Shown here in pieces: positions 28,260-38,361 of a DNA stretch of 64,000 nucleotides. Source of the stretch: Aureococcus anophagefferens (lineage: Eukaryota; Sar; Pelagophyceae; Pelagomonadales; Pelagomonadaceae); NCBI RefSeq assembly GCF_000186865.1, contig NW_008705565.1, positions 2,412,194-2,476,193 of the forward strand, in the 5' to 3' direction. A program made the position numbers and the translations under genes. The first letter of the stretch is position 1. Each line of letters opens with the position of its first letter. Below the pieces are notes generated by a model, which saw nothing but the letters and a program-made list of their open reading frames with translations, was not told the DNA's origin and did no database searches.

Positions 28260-29669
28260 ATGAAGATCTCCCCTGCGCTCCTCGTCTTCCCCCTGATCGT
28301 CGCCGCGGCGACGGAGTCCGTTACGGCCAAGTCACCGATCGAGAAGTTCGACGCCGGGAAGGGCGACCCGGTCTTTGAGGACCTCCTCCAACCGGCCGCG
28401 TGGCGCCGCGCGCTCAAACCAAGCAAGAGCAAGACGATCAAAACGCTCAAACCAAGCAAGAGCAAGACGATCAAAACTACTCCGCAAAACCGAATCAGCG
28501 CAATGCTCAAAAACCATCGCGTTCTGGGCAAAGTTTTTTCGAGGACTCAGCACGGTAGTACGCAAAACACCAAACATGGCGGCATCGCAAAGCCCGAGAA
28601 ACGACGCGTGGGCCCAATTAACCGAAACCTATTATTCAACCAGTATGGTCTTGAGGAGTACGCTTTCGCCCAAAAGTCTCGCATGCCCACCTCGTGGCGT
28701 CTAGTATCCTCGCCATTTCGACAAGGCTCGCGTTGTATGGCCGCCAAGTATCGACATTGTGCTGGCTCGTGCATGTGGAACGACAGCAAATGCGAACGCG
28801 GGAGGCATAAGAATGATGCGTGCGAGGTCGACGAATGTTGCATGAACTGTTGGCCCATGGTCCAGAATATTGATCGGCGTACCTTGTCTAAATATTGGGA
28901 CGACTTGGAAGATGAATGTCGCTCAAACGCACCATCCCGACATCTGGTCATGTTTGTAACGTTCGTATGTGGAACCACAGGCCCACGTCGTGCTATGAGC
29001 CCATTGAAGTATAAGGTCTGCTTGCAAAACCACCTCACAATATTTTCATACGAGCCCGTGTCTGACCTCGTGCAAATGGCGCCTTCGATGAACGTCATCG
29101 TACCTTACACCACTGTTGGTAAGGTGCGCCCCGTCTCGACATCCTTGAGGCCATGGCGGTACATGGGGTCGTTCCACGTGGCGAGGGGTAATCGGCTCAA
29201 GATCCGTACAGATCTAGCCGCTTATCTCAGGCGTCCAGGGCATCACCATTCGGGAACGAAGACTTGTGGGGGTCGAAGTAGCGTGAACGGGAGTGACGAC
29301 TGCAACACGGCCACCGCTGATTTCTGCCTCGAACCACCAGGAGACACGCCGACACGGTCTCACTTCTACTTTGCAATTTCGCAAGGATGTTTACCTGTTG
29401 TCTTTGACTTCATGCATCCGCGATATCGATCCTCGACTCGCTGGGCGTGGCGCGACATTGCAAACCTATCAAGCTTTGCGGTGGTTGTCACTGATCCGAA
29501 CGTAAGTGCCACCATCGAGCGCCTACTCTCGATGCCGGTCGACGAGATCATCGCACGCAAAGTCCGCCTCGCGAGTGTCCAGGACCTCTACGTGTACAAA
29601 GACCTTGGTCGTGATGCATTTCAAGCAGCGATTGACGTGTTTTTCAATAGGTCATTGCCATTTGCGTGA
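28260..29669 (+). CDS. Exostosin-family glycosyltransferase (exostosin-2), secreted
   Basis: Start in a CAACC-ATG context gives MKISPALLVFPLIVAAATES, a signal peptide. A Lys-rich LKPSKSKTIKT repeat (two 33-bp copies, about 28415-28480) follows, then a Cys-rich region (HCAGSCMWNDSKCERG, CEVDECCMNCW). The C-terminal half has exostosin features: GSFHVARGNRLKIRTDLA, CLEPPGDTPTRSHFYFAISQ and GCLPVVFDFMHPRY, corresponding to the donor-binding part of the GT47-like fold. From about 28430 to the end GC is far lower than in neighbouring genes, as in exostosin-1, though the two proteins are only distantly alike. The stop is 68 nt from the convergent PqiA-like stop. Confidence 0.75.
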   Translation: MKISPALLVFPLIVAAATESVTAKSPIEKFDAGKGDPVFEDLLQPAAWRRALKPSKSKTIKTLKPSKSKTIKTTPQNRISAMLKNHRVLGKVFSRTQHGSTQNTKHGGIAKPEKRRVGPINRNLLFNQYGLEEYAFAQKSRMPTSWRLVSSPFRQGSRCMAAKYRHCAGSCMWNDSKCERGRHKNDACEVDECCMNCWPMVQNIDRRTLSKYWDDLEDECRSNAPSRHLVMFVTFVCGTTGPRRAMSPLKYKVCLQNHLTIFSYEPVSDLVQMAPSMNVIVPYTTVGKVRPVSTSLRPWRYMGSFHVARGNRLKIRTDLAAYLRRPGHHHSGTKTCGGRSSVNGSDDCNTATADFCLEPPGDTPTRSHFYFAISQGCLPVVFDFMHPRYRSSTRWAWRDIANLSSFAVVVTDPNVSATIERLLSMPVDEIIARKVRLASVQDLYVYKDLGRDAFQAAIDVFFNRSLPFA

Positions 29670-29689
29670 TCCAGGAAGCACGACGCATA

Positions 29690-29830
29690 TTGAACCTTGT
29701 GGAGCCTACCCCCCCCGAGTAAACGAGCGCCGCTCCCTTACGAGTCCCGGACGGAGCGGCCCTCGACGAGCGGGGACCGCGTCGGGCTCGCCCGGTCGTC
29801 GTCGGTCGGGTCGCCGTCGTCGGCCGGCGG
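29690..29830 (-). repeat. PqiA-tail repeat, variant 1, at the 3' side of exostosin-2
   Basis: Minus-strand copy that supplies the last ~25 codons (DDDRASPTRSPLVEG, then RSVRDS), the TAA stop and 3' UTR of the PqiA-like gene. About nine-tenths identical to 16617-16765. Confidence 0.8.
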
Positions 29831-32800
29831 GTCGCCGTCGCCCGCGACGGGCGCGCCGACGACCTTGGCCTCGCGGTCCGGGACGAGCTCGACGTCGAAG
29901 TCGTCGCCGGCGCCGGCGGCGACGCGCTCCGCGACGGCCGCGGTCGTCGCGTGCGAGGCGAGGTAGCCGAGGAGCGCGTGGAGCGCGGCCGCGGCCGCGA
30001 GGACGACGCAGCCCGGCCGCACGCGGACGGCGAGGCGGAGGCACGTCGCGTCGCCCTCGAGCGCCGCGTCGAAGAAGGCGCCCAGCACGCCGTCGACCTG
30101 CTTGCATCGCTTCTTCGCCAACGCGTCGACCAGATCGCCGAGCTGCGCGCCCGTCGCGACGACGGCGACGACGAAGACGTCGAGCGACGACCAGCCGTAG
30201 GTCACGTCGTTCGCCGCGGCGAGCCTCGCCTGCGCCGCCGGGCGCAGCGGCAGCGCCCAGAGCGCCGCGAGGATCGCGAGGTTCGCCAGCGGCACGAAAA
30301 AGGCGAAGACGAGCGTCAGCGCGGCGACGGCGCGCGCGCAGGGCCGCCAGCCGTCGTCGGGCGTCGCGTCCTCGAGGCCGAGCGCGAGGCCGAGCGCGTC
30401 GTAGTCGCGCGCGTCGGAGCCGCGGTCCGCGAGGTCCTGGAGGAGGCCCGCGGCGCCGCCGACGTCGAAGGTGAGAAACTCCATGGCCAGCCCCGCGCAC
30501 AGGAGCGCCGCGACGGCGGCCGCCGCGGGCGCGACGCACCGCTGCCACACGCGCGGCGGCCGGCCCTTGAGCGCGTGCGCCGCGAGCGCCGCCGGCGCGC
30601 CGCCCGCGGTAGCGGCCGCGCCGTCGTGGACGCGGCGGTGGAGCGCGAGCAGGACCTGGCCGCAGAGCATGGACGTCACCGTCGCGAGGCAGAACGCGTA
30701 GAACGCGTAGCGCATCTCGACGAAGACCTGGGCGGGACAAGAGTGATTCAACGTCGCTTCAACGTGAGTGTTCCGCGCGCGCGCGTTCCGGAAATCACAT
30801 CCACGCGTCGAGACCGCTCCGAGAGATGATCGCTCGTCCAAAGATCAGCCGAAACGAGTGGAAAACGGCCGAGATCGGAGCCTTTGAAGTTGGGAATTTC
30901 GCTCTCTTGTGCTGCCCCGACGAAGACGTCGAGCTCGAGGCTCGCGGTCCGCGCGTCGACCGCCACGCCCACGTGGCAGGCGACGACGAGCAGCACGACG
31001 ATGAAGACGTCGATGAAGGACCACTTGCTGAGCATCTCCACGGTCTTGAACACGGACTCGCGCCGCGCGGGCGGAACGCCGCGCGCGCAGTAGCCCCAGA
31101 GCAGGCAGCCGAGCTCCGCGTAGGGCCACGCGCCGCTCAGCGCCGCGATGAGGATCGCGAGCGCGTAGCTCCTCGCGTCCCAGAGCTTGCCGACGGACTC
31201 GGCGAGGGAGAACTTGGAGCCCGCGTCGACCCAGAGCGTCTCGGCGCGCCCCGCGAGGTCGACGTTCACGCGCGCGCGGATCTCGGCCGCGAGCGCGACG
31301 TTCGACGTCGCGAGGAGCGCGCCGTTGCCCAGGAGGATGACCAGCAACGCGACTTTCAACGCTCCGGGCACGGGCGCGTCGGCCATGAGCGACCGGTGCC
31401 CGGCGTCCGCGCGCGGCTCCGGGCGCTTCCCCTCCGCCTTGGCCCGGCGCCGCGCCCAGATGGCGCCGAAGCCCAGGAGCATGGTCCCGAGCAGCCCCAG
31501 AATCGACGCGAACCCGAGGAGCGCCGCCTCCTCGCCGTCGACGCCGCTGGGGTCGTTCGCCGCCGCCGCCGCGGGCCGGTCGCCGCGCGCGTCGACGCGC
31601 GGCGCGACTCCCGCGCCGGGCCGCTTCCGGACGCACGTCCGCTTCGACCGCGCGAGGAAGTCGTGGAAGGCGTCGTTGGCCAGCCACAGCGCCTCGCGCC
31701 GCGCGGCCGCCGGGTCCACGTAGCGCCCGACGACGGCGACGGCGGCGCCGACGGCGTCCTCGACGAGCTCCGCGGCGCCCGGCGTCGCGGACGCGGCCCG
31801 CGCGGCCGCGCGGCCGACGCGGAGCTTCGCGCGCTGTAGGCCCGCGCCGCCGAGCGTCCCGAGGAGGCACTGCCACGCGAGGTCGCCCGAGGCGTCGAAG
31901 AGCTCGTCGAGGCCCACGTCCGCGCCGCGCAGCCCGTCGAAGGCCGCGCCGTCGACGACGACGCGCGCCGTCGCCGCGTCGACGGCTAACCGCGAGAACG
32001 TGCCGTTGAGCGCGACGGTCGCGCCCCCAAAGGGCGTGTCGAAGGTCAGCGTCGCGCCGCCGACGACGGGGCCCCGGCCGAAGCCCGCGCGCAGCGACAG
32101 GAGCTCGACGGTCGTCGCGTCCAAGAGCGAGTCGGCGCCGCGCGGGAACGCGCGGACGTCGTCGATTGACGCCGCGTTCGCGAGGAAGACGTCGGACACG
32201 GCGACGGCGGACCGCAGGGGGCCGATCGCGACGCGCGCGCCGCGGCGCGAGAGGACGACGCGGCCGTCGCCGCCCGCGAGGCTCTCCGCGAAGCCGCGGA
32301 GGGGCCCCGCGAGCTGGAGGCCCCTGGCCGCGTCCGCGGCGCTTCGAAGCAGCCCGGACGCGTCGAGCGCAATTTGCGCCGGCGGCGCCGCGGCGGCCCG
32401 GGCCGCCGCGCATTTCGCGCGGCTCCGCGCCGCGCGCGCGGGCTCCGGCTCTGACGCGGCCGCCGCGCGGCGGAGCGCGCGCGTGAGCGCGGGCGCGGCG
32501 TTCGCGGCGATGGCCGCGCGCGCGGCGCAGGCCGCGAACCTGTTGAACCCGCCGTCGACGAGCGCCGCGGCCGCGGGCGCGACCTCGGCCGCCAGCGCCG
32601 CCTCCAGCGCGCCGCCCGGCGCCGCGGCCGAGGCCGCGAAGGCCGCGCCGTCGAGCGCCAGCGCCGCGTCCCCGAAGTCGAGCGACACCGCGTCGACGCG
32701 CGCGTCCGCGACGCGGAGCGCGTCGCGCGCGCAGGCCGCGTCCGCCGCGCCGCCGAGCTCGAAGGCCGCGACGCCCGCCCTCGTCGCGTCCGCGGTCATG

Positions 32801-33992
32801 GCGACCGCGGCCGCCGCGTCGACGGCGACGTTTGTGATGGTTGTGTTTGCATCAAGATCATAGGCGAGCGGCGGGCTCGCGAGGCCCTGGACGAACGTCC
32901 GCGTTCCCAGCGTAGCGCCGCCGCGGACGTCCACGCGCAGGGCCAGGGCCAGGGCCAGCGGCTCGCCGACGGCCGCGCCGAACGCGACCGTCTCGGCCGT
33001 CGTCGCCGGCGTCTTCGCGAAGGCGTCGAGCCGCGCGCGCGGCACGTCCGCGAGCGCGCCCGACGCGGCCGTCAGCGACGCGTCGGCGACGGACACCGCG
33101 AGCCGCGCCCGCTCCGGGCCCGCGCCGCCGACCGTGGCGACGCTGAGGCCGCCGAGGTCCAGCGCCTCTTCCGACGCGAGCGGCAGGCCCAGCCGCGCGC
33201 CGACGTCCAGGAGCAGCCCGAAGAGGTCGCCGCCTTCGAACCGGCGGCCCCGGCGCAGGCGGTTCGCGGCGCGCGCGACCGCCGCGCCGGGGCCCGTCCC
33301 GTTCGCGAGGAGGTGCGCCCAGTCCACGTAGGCGGGCGCCGCGTCGAACGTTTCCGCGAGGGCCCGCGCGGCGTCGGGGTCTCCGGCGCGGCGCCCGCCT
33401 CGCACGACGGCGAGATGCCGGTCAGGTCCGCGGAGACGGCGCCGGCCAAAGCGGCGCAGATCGCGTCCGCGATCTGCTCGTCGTAGAAGCCGACGATGGC
33501 GTCCGTGAAGCCGTCGAGCAGGCTCCCCAAAGCGTCGCCCCGGAGCTTCACGCCGTCGAGCGTCACCGCGGCGTCGCACGCGCCGATCGCGAGCGTCGTC
33601 GGCGCGCCGCGGCCGTCGGCGCCGAAGTCGAGGCGGACGTCCAGGGCCGCGTCCCTGAGGTCGCCGGTCACGCGCCCGTCGCCGGAGACCTTCTGCCCGA
33701 AGATGCTGTAGCTCCACTCGTACTTGCCCTCGCACTCGGCCTCGACGCCCGCGACGGTCGCGCGCAAAGCGCGCGGCGCCTCGTAGGCGGCCGCGAGCGC
33801 GCCCGTGATCTTCAGGTCTTCGCAGGTCAGGTCCGTGATCTCCAGCGACGTGCCGGCGATCGTCGTCTCGAAATCGACGCCCGGGTCCAGGGTCATCGCC
33901 CCGAGCCATTCCTCGAGCGTCGACGCGCGCTCCAGGGACGCGGCGGCGAACGCCGAGAGCGCGACGACGAGACGCACGCGCGGCATGCGCAT
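29738..33992 (-). CDS. Large TULIP(BPI)-like / double PqiA membrane protein
   Basis: Start MRMPRVRLVVALSAFAAASL, a signal peptide. The N-terminal region (TSLEITDLTCEDLKI, VEAECEGKYEWSYS, DAICAALAGAVSADLTGI) has the spacing of a BPI/LBP-type tubular lipid-binding domain; further diverged copies may follow. The C-terminal third has two PqiA-type four-helix units, each with the WSSLDVF/WSFIDVF motif (LSKWSFIDVFIVVLLVV and GWSSLDVFVVAVVA). Bacterial PqiA works with MCE proteins in lipid transport between membranes. Exon junction 30928/30727 removes introner A2 in frame (LELD-VFVEM). A one-base slip is needed near 33370-33430. Total about 1350 aa. The final ~25 codons come from a dispersed repeat. 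Confidence 0.7.
30728..30919 (-). mobile_element. Introner element A2 (in the PqiA-like gene)
   Basis: 192 bp between exact copies of GTCTTCGT (30920-30927 and 30720-30727). Intron is 30728-30927, GT-AG. The coding-strand ends are CGGGGCAGCACAAGAG and CTCTTGTCCCGCCCAG, an imperfect inverted repeat. Splicing joins two transmembrane-region exons without frame change. Confidence 0.9.
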
Positions 33993-34393
33993 GGCGGGCT
34001 AGGCCTCGCGAGGGGCGCCTGCAAGCGAATTTCGGAGGTACTACGTAGTATGTCGTCACACTTCAGCCGGATTTTTGCTCGGTTCCCGGCGCCGCGCATG
34101 ACAATCGCCGATCGATGCTGGCAGTCGTCGGCGGGCACTGGCGGCAGGTACATCGAGCTCGCGACATGCTACGCGACAACAAGTCGGCCAAAATCCAAGA
34201 CTAAAACCAGACCCGCCAGGTCGACTGTCATGAAGACCGAACAGTGGGTCCACCTGCTTCCGTTCATGCCGAAGCACGGCACCCGAGGGAGACGAGGGAG
34301 AACCAAAGGTGCCGGGACCGCGGGTCCACCTGCTTGACGTTCATGAATGTCTAGCACCGTGGCAGTCAACTCGAGCAGCTTAAGGACCCGCGC
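33993..34393. other. Spacer between two minus-strand genes
   Basis: Lower GC than the genes on either side. No gene seen. GGGTCCACCTGCTT occurs twice, at about 34247 and 34322, each followed within a few bases by CGTTCATG. It should hold the PqiA-like promoter and the 3' UTR of neither or both genes; no terminator-like or RNA structure stands out. Confidence 0.4.
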
Positions 34394-35575
34394 TCACTCG
34401 TCGCACGGCGTCTTCCGCATGCGCGCGGCCCACGCGTCGGCCGCGGGAGGCGGCGGCGCGTCGTCCGAGAGGGCCGCGTGGCCCGCGCCCTGGAAGGGCA
34501 GCGCCCAGGGCGGCGGCGGGAGCTTGCCCTTGGGCTTCGGCGGCGCCGCGTCGCCGTCGCGCGGCCGGTCGTCCGCGGCGGCGCCGTCGCGCGGCGCGGC
34601 GGCGTCGTCGTCGACCGCGTCCCAGTGGCCCTTGGGCATGGGCCGCGACGACGGGGCCTCCCAGTCGTAGGTCGACGCCGGGTGCGCGTAGAGCGCCTCG
34701 ACGCAGGCGCGGTCGTCGTCGCCGTCGGCCTCGTCGTCCGCGTCGAGGTGGTCGTCGCGGACGTAGACGCCCGCGCCGCGGACGTGGCGGTGCTTGTAGA
34801 GGAGCTCGGCGACGGCGCGCCGCGCCTCGGGCGTGTGGCCGTGGAGCGGGTCGCGCACGGCCGGGTCGCTCAGGTCCTCGTCGTCGCTCACGTCGGCCTC
34901 GCCCGCGGCGCGGCGCGCCGCGCGCGCCGCGCGGACGTCGCGCCACCGCGCGGCCTCGGCCGCGGCGCGGTGCGCGGCGAACTTGTCGGCGGAGGCGCAG
35001 AGATCCTTGAGGCGGTCGACCTCGGCCTCGAGGCGCGCCTTGATGATGCTCAGGTAGTGCTGCTCGGCCTCCTCGGTCATCGACCCGTCGTCCGGCCCCA
35101 TGCCCTCGGGGAGCGCCTCGGCCTCGGACTCCGTCTCGTCGTCCCAGCACGTCTCGACGGCGAGCTGGGCGAGCTCGCGGTCGTGGGCGAGCCTGGCGCG
35201 CTCGCGGCACGCGGCCTTGGTCCGCGCGTCGAGGCCGTCGTCCGCGGCCGCGGGCCGAGGCGGCGGCGCGGCCTGGGCGACGTCGCGGTCGCCGCGGCGC
35301 TTCTTGGCGGCGTGGAGCGTCGCCTTGGGGTCGCCGGCGGCGTGGCGGCGGAAGAGCTCGGCGACGTAGCTCCGGATCTTCGCCGTCGCCTGGTCCCGGA
35401 GGTCGCGCATCTCGAACTTGGGCTTGTCGGCCTTCTTCGACGGCGCGCGGGGCCGGTCGGACTTGGCGCGGGACCGCGCGCGCGGCGCGGCCTTGCCGTC
35501 CTTCTTCTCCTTGGGGATCTGGGACACGGACATCTTGGGCGCCTTGGCGCGCTTCGAGAGGATGGGCACGTCGTC

Positions 35576-35614
<39 letters not shown>

Positions 35615-37418
35615 CGGCGGCGGCGCCGGCGGCGGCGCCTCGGCCTTGGCCTCCTCGGCCTTCTTCTTCTTCTTGCCGCCGCCGCGCTTCTTCTTCGGCG
35701 GCGGGCCCGCGGCCGCGGCCGCGGCGACGTCCGCCGCGCCGACGGGCGCCCACGTCATGCCGCCGACGCCGTTCGCCGGCGGCGGCGGCGCCTTGGGGCT
35801 CTCGGCCTTGGCCTTGCGCCGCTTCTTCGGCGGCGGCCGCTCCTCGGGCTCGCCGGAGGGCTCGGGCCGGCCCGCGGCCGTCGCGCGCCGCGGCGCCGCC
35901 CGCGTCGCGCTCGTCGGGCCCCGTCGTCGGCCCGCCGGCGAGGAAGACGGCCGTGGACCGCGCCGCGGGCCGCTCGTCGTCGGACGACGACGCGTCGTCG
36001 CTGTCGCCGCCGCCGGCCGCGCCGCCGCGCGCGGCCGCGAGGCGCGCGCCCGCGGCCGCGTAGGCCGCGTCCTCGTCGCCGCCGCCGCGGCGCTTCGCGA
36101 GCTCCGCGCGGGCCTTGGCCGCCTCGTCGACGGCGGCGTCGTGGAGCTCGCGGTCCTTGGGCTTCTTCGGCGGCGCGGCGTCGTAGGCGGCAAACGCCGC
36201 GTCGGGCTCCGTCTGCTCGAGGCGCACCCAGCCGACCTCGTGCGTGCCCAGGTACTCGAGCAGCGCGAAGCCCCGGTCCCGGCTCTTGGCCGCCCGCGCG
36301 CCCGCGCCATGCGGCGCGAGCTTGTCCGCGACGTCCGGTGCCATGCGGCCGAGGTTCGCGCGCGTCGCGCTGTCGCTGAAGCAGCAGCCCCCCAGGCCGA
36401 GCACGAGCGCGGGCCACCAGGCGCCGCCGGCCTTGGCCCACCGCAGCTCCGTCGCCGCGCACCAGGACAGCGACAGCTCCGTGCCGCGCCGCGCGCGCTC
36501 CGCGCACCGGAGGAGCAGCCGCGCCTCGAGCGCGTCGTAGCCCGCGCTCGACCGGCCGCCGAGGTCCGCCCTCGCGGCGCCGAGCACGGCCTCGACGTCC
36601 GGGTCGCCGGCGCAGAGCGCCGCGGCGCCGCCGCAGCCCTCGCGCGCGAACGCCTCGCCGCACTCCCGGCGCTCGCGCGCCGTCAACTTCTCGCCGCCGG
36701 CGACGCGGAGGAACCGGTCGCGCCAGCGCGCCGCGGCGAGGCGCGCGTCCTCCGCCGCCGCGCGGCTCGACGCGATCCTACGGAAAAGCGGGGGGTTTTT
36801 GCGAGGGCGGGGGTTCCGCGGCCGGACGCCGGCGCCGCGCGGCGTGAGCGGTTCCGCGACGACGCGCGCCCACATCTCGTCGAAGTGCGTCCGCAGGTGC
36901 CGGGCGAGCTCGCGGTACTGCGGCGACTGCTCGTTGAAGCGCTCGCCTACGATGGAAACGGCGTCGGCGCCCCGCGCGCGGCGGCGGCGCCGCGGCGGTT
37001 CCGCGGCGCGAGATGCGGGCGCCGCGCGCGCGCAGTTGAGGAAGACGCGCCGCACGCGCCGGGCGCAGCGCTCCGCGCTCACCTGCGCACGGGGGGCGGG
37101 GCGTGGGCGGCGCCGGGGGCGCGGTGCTGCGGCGCCGCGCGCGCGCGAGGCCGTCGCCCGAGTAGTCGCCGCGCGCCGCGCGGCGCGCGACGGCGTTGAG
37201 GTCCAGGGGCCGCTCGATGATCTCGCCGTAGACCTGCGGCGGCGCGCGGGTCGCGCGGTGCGCGACGGCGGGCGGTGTGCGGTAGGAAGGCGGCGCCGGT
37301 CGCGCGCCTCGGCGACCTCGGGGTAGGCCTCGGCGACGGGGCGCAGGAAGAGCTCGATGCTCGGGTGGGCGAGCAGCTCGAAGAGCACAGACTCGATTAA
37401 GGGGCCCGCGTCCGCCAT
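34394..37418 (-). CDS. Bromodomain-PWWP chromatin protein with several short introns
   Basis: Start MADAGPLIESVLFELLAHPS. Joined exons build a bromodomain: FLRPVAEAYPE + VYGEIIERPLDLNAV + VSAERCARRVRRVFLNC + ERFNEQSPQYRELARHL. Likely introns are 37234-37316 (GT-AG), 37083-37146 (GC-AG), about 36947-37027 (GC-AG) and one ending at the TAG just before GATCGCGTCGAG near 36778. A PWWP domain follows (LRWAKAGGAWWPALVLGLGG, ALLEYLGTHEVGWVRLEQ). The rest is Lys-rich, nuclear-type low-complexity sequence with helical segments. Bromodomains read acetyl-lysine and PWWP domains bind methylated nucleosomes. The frame shifts by one near 35870-35930 in a GC-rich run. Exact donors of introns 3 and 4 are uncertain. 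Confidence 0.7.
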
Positions 37419-37624
37419 GCCGCTCCGGGGGCGGGGGCGCAACCGGGGTCTAATCGGAAATTAAATTGCCGCTAGCGAGATTATAACATCGATGGCAGCA
37501 GTCGTAGGCAACCCATCAGCGACCTCGGCAGCATCAGCCTCGCGCTTCACAAGCGACGTCAACATGCGGGCTGCAACTTCGGGCAGCCCCGCACGATGGC
37601 TAGCATAATATTATTCCTCGTTTG

Positions 37625-38320
37625 ATGGACCCGGCGGCCCTCTACCTCATCCTCGCCGCGCACCTCTCGTCCGTCGACGTCGAACAGCGGCTGCTCGCGC
37701 GCGCCGCGCGGTGGCGCGCCGTCCGCAACGCGACCTGCATCGTCGTCGGCAACGCGCCCGCCGGCGGCGACGGCGCGCTCCGAGCACTCGTCGGCGCCTC
37801 CGGCTGCGAGTACGCGCGGAACCCGGACTACCCGGCGCGGGGCTTCGAGATCGGCGCGTACCGCCACGGCGCGGCGCTGCTCGAAGCGCGCGCGCCCGGC
37901 GACGGCGTCGCGCTCTTCGCGCAGGACTCCCTCGAGCTCGAGGCGCCCGGCGCCTTCGACGCGGCGCTCCGGCGCTGGAGCGGCCGCGCGACGTGCCTGC
38001 TCGCGTTCCCCAAAAGGGTCGCGTGGAACGCCGGCATCCGCGCGCGGCTCGAGGCGTGGCTCCCGGCCTACGACGACGACGCGGCCTGGGCGGGCTGCAC
38101 GTTCAACAGCTTCGTCGCGCGCGTCGCCGACGTCGCGGACCTCGCCGCCGCGGGCTTCTTCGAGCCCGTCGCCACGAACCGGGCCGACTCCGGCGCGCTC
38201 GAGCGCTACTTCGGCTACGCGCTCGCCGCGCGGTCCCCGCGCGAGCCGCCGCTCTGCGGCCGCGACCTCGCGGGCAAGTGCGGCCTCGCCAAGGCCCACC
38301 TCTGGCGGCCCGCGCGCTAA
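37625..38320 (+). CDS. Orphan protein, weakly glycosyltransferase-like
   Basis: About 231 aa from MDPAALYLILAAHLSSVD. Features are a possible nucleotide-sugar-type strand (ATCIVVGNAP), NPDYPARGFEIGAYRHG and ALFAQDSLEL. The pattern arginine/asparagine, then G-x-x-x-G-A-Y, then a D-S strand recalls rhamnan-synthesis-type glycosyltransferases, but this is weak. Conserved-looking Cys and Trp occur in WAGCTFNSF and LCGRDLAGKCGL. No signal peptide is obvious beyond a mildly hydrophobic start. Divergent from the bromodomain gene (206 nt) and convergent with the amine oxidase (41 nt). Confidence 0.6.
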   Translation: MDPAALYLILAAHLSSVDVEQRLLARAARWRAVRNATCIVVGNAPAGGDGALRALVGASGCEYARNPDYPARGFEIGAYRHGAALLEARAPGDGVALFAQDSLELEAPGAFDAALRRWSGRATCLLAFPKRVAWNAGIRARLEAWLPAYDDDAAWAGCTFNSFVARVADVADLAAAGFFEPVATNRADSGALERYFGYALAARSPREPPLCGRDLAGKCGLAKAHLWRPAR

Positions 38321-38361
38321 CGTTGTTATTGGGGGGGGCCGCCTCCGAACGCCGAACATGG

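Noticed and set aside
27191..28531. Large minus-strand frame with Leu-rich start over the exostosin-2 leader
   Set aside because: Its Leu-rich start is the antisense of the Lys/Ser repeat of exostosin-2, and it ends inside the SDR gene; no recognisable domain.
16814..29669. Viral origin of the low-GC exostosin genes
   Set aside because: No virus hallmark gene is nearby, and the GC, though lower than the surroundings, is about half, not strongly AT-rich as in the known Aureococcus giant virus. Kept only as an open possibility.
30728..30841. Short Met-starting peptides inside introners (for example MDERSSLGAVSTRG, MDELIALVEFSKH)
   Set aside because: They recur only because the repeat recurs, run into host exons and differ between copies; they are intron sequence, not a conserved element protein.
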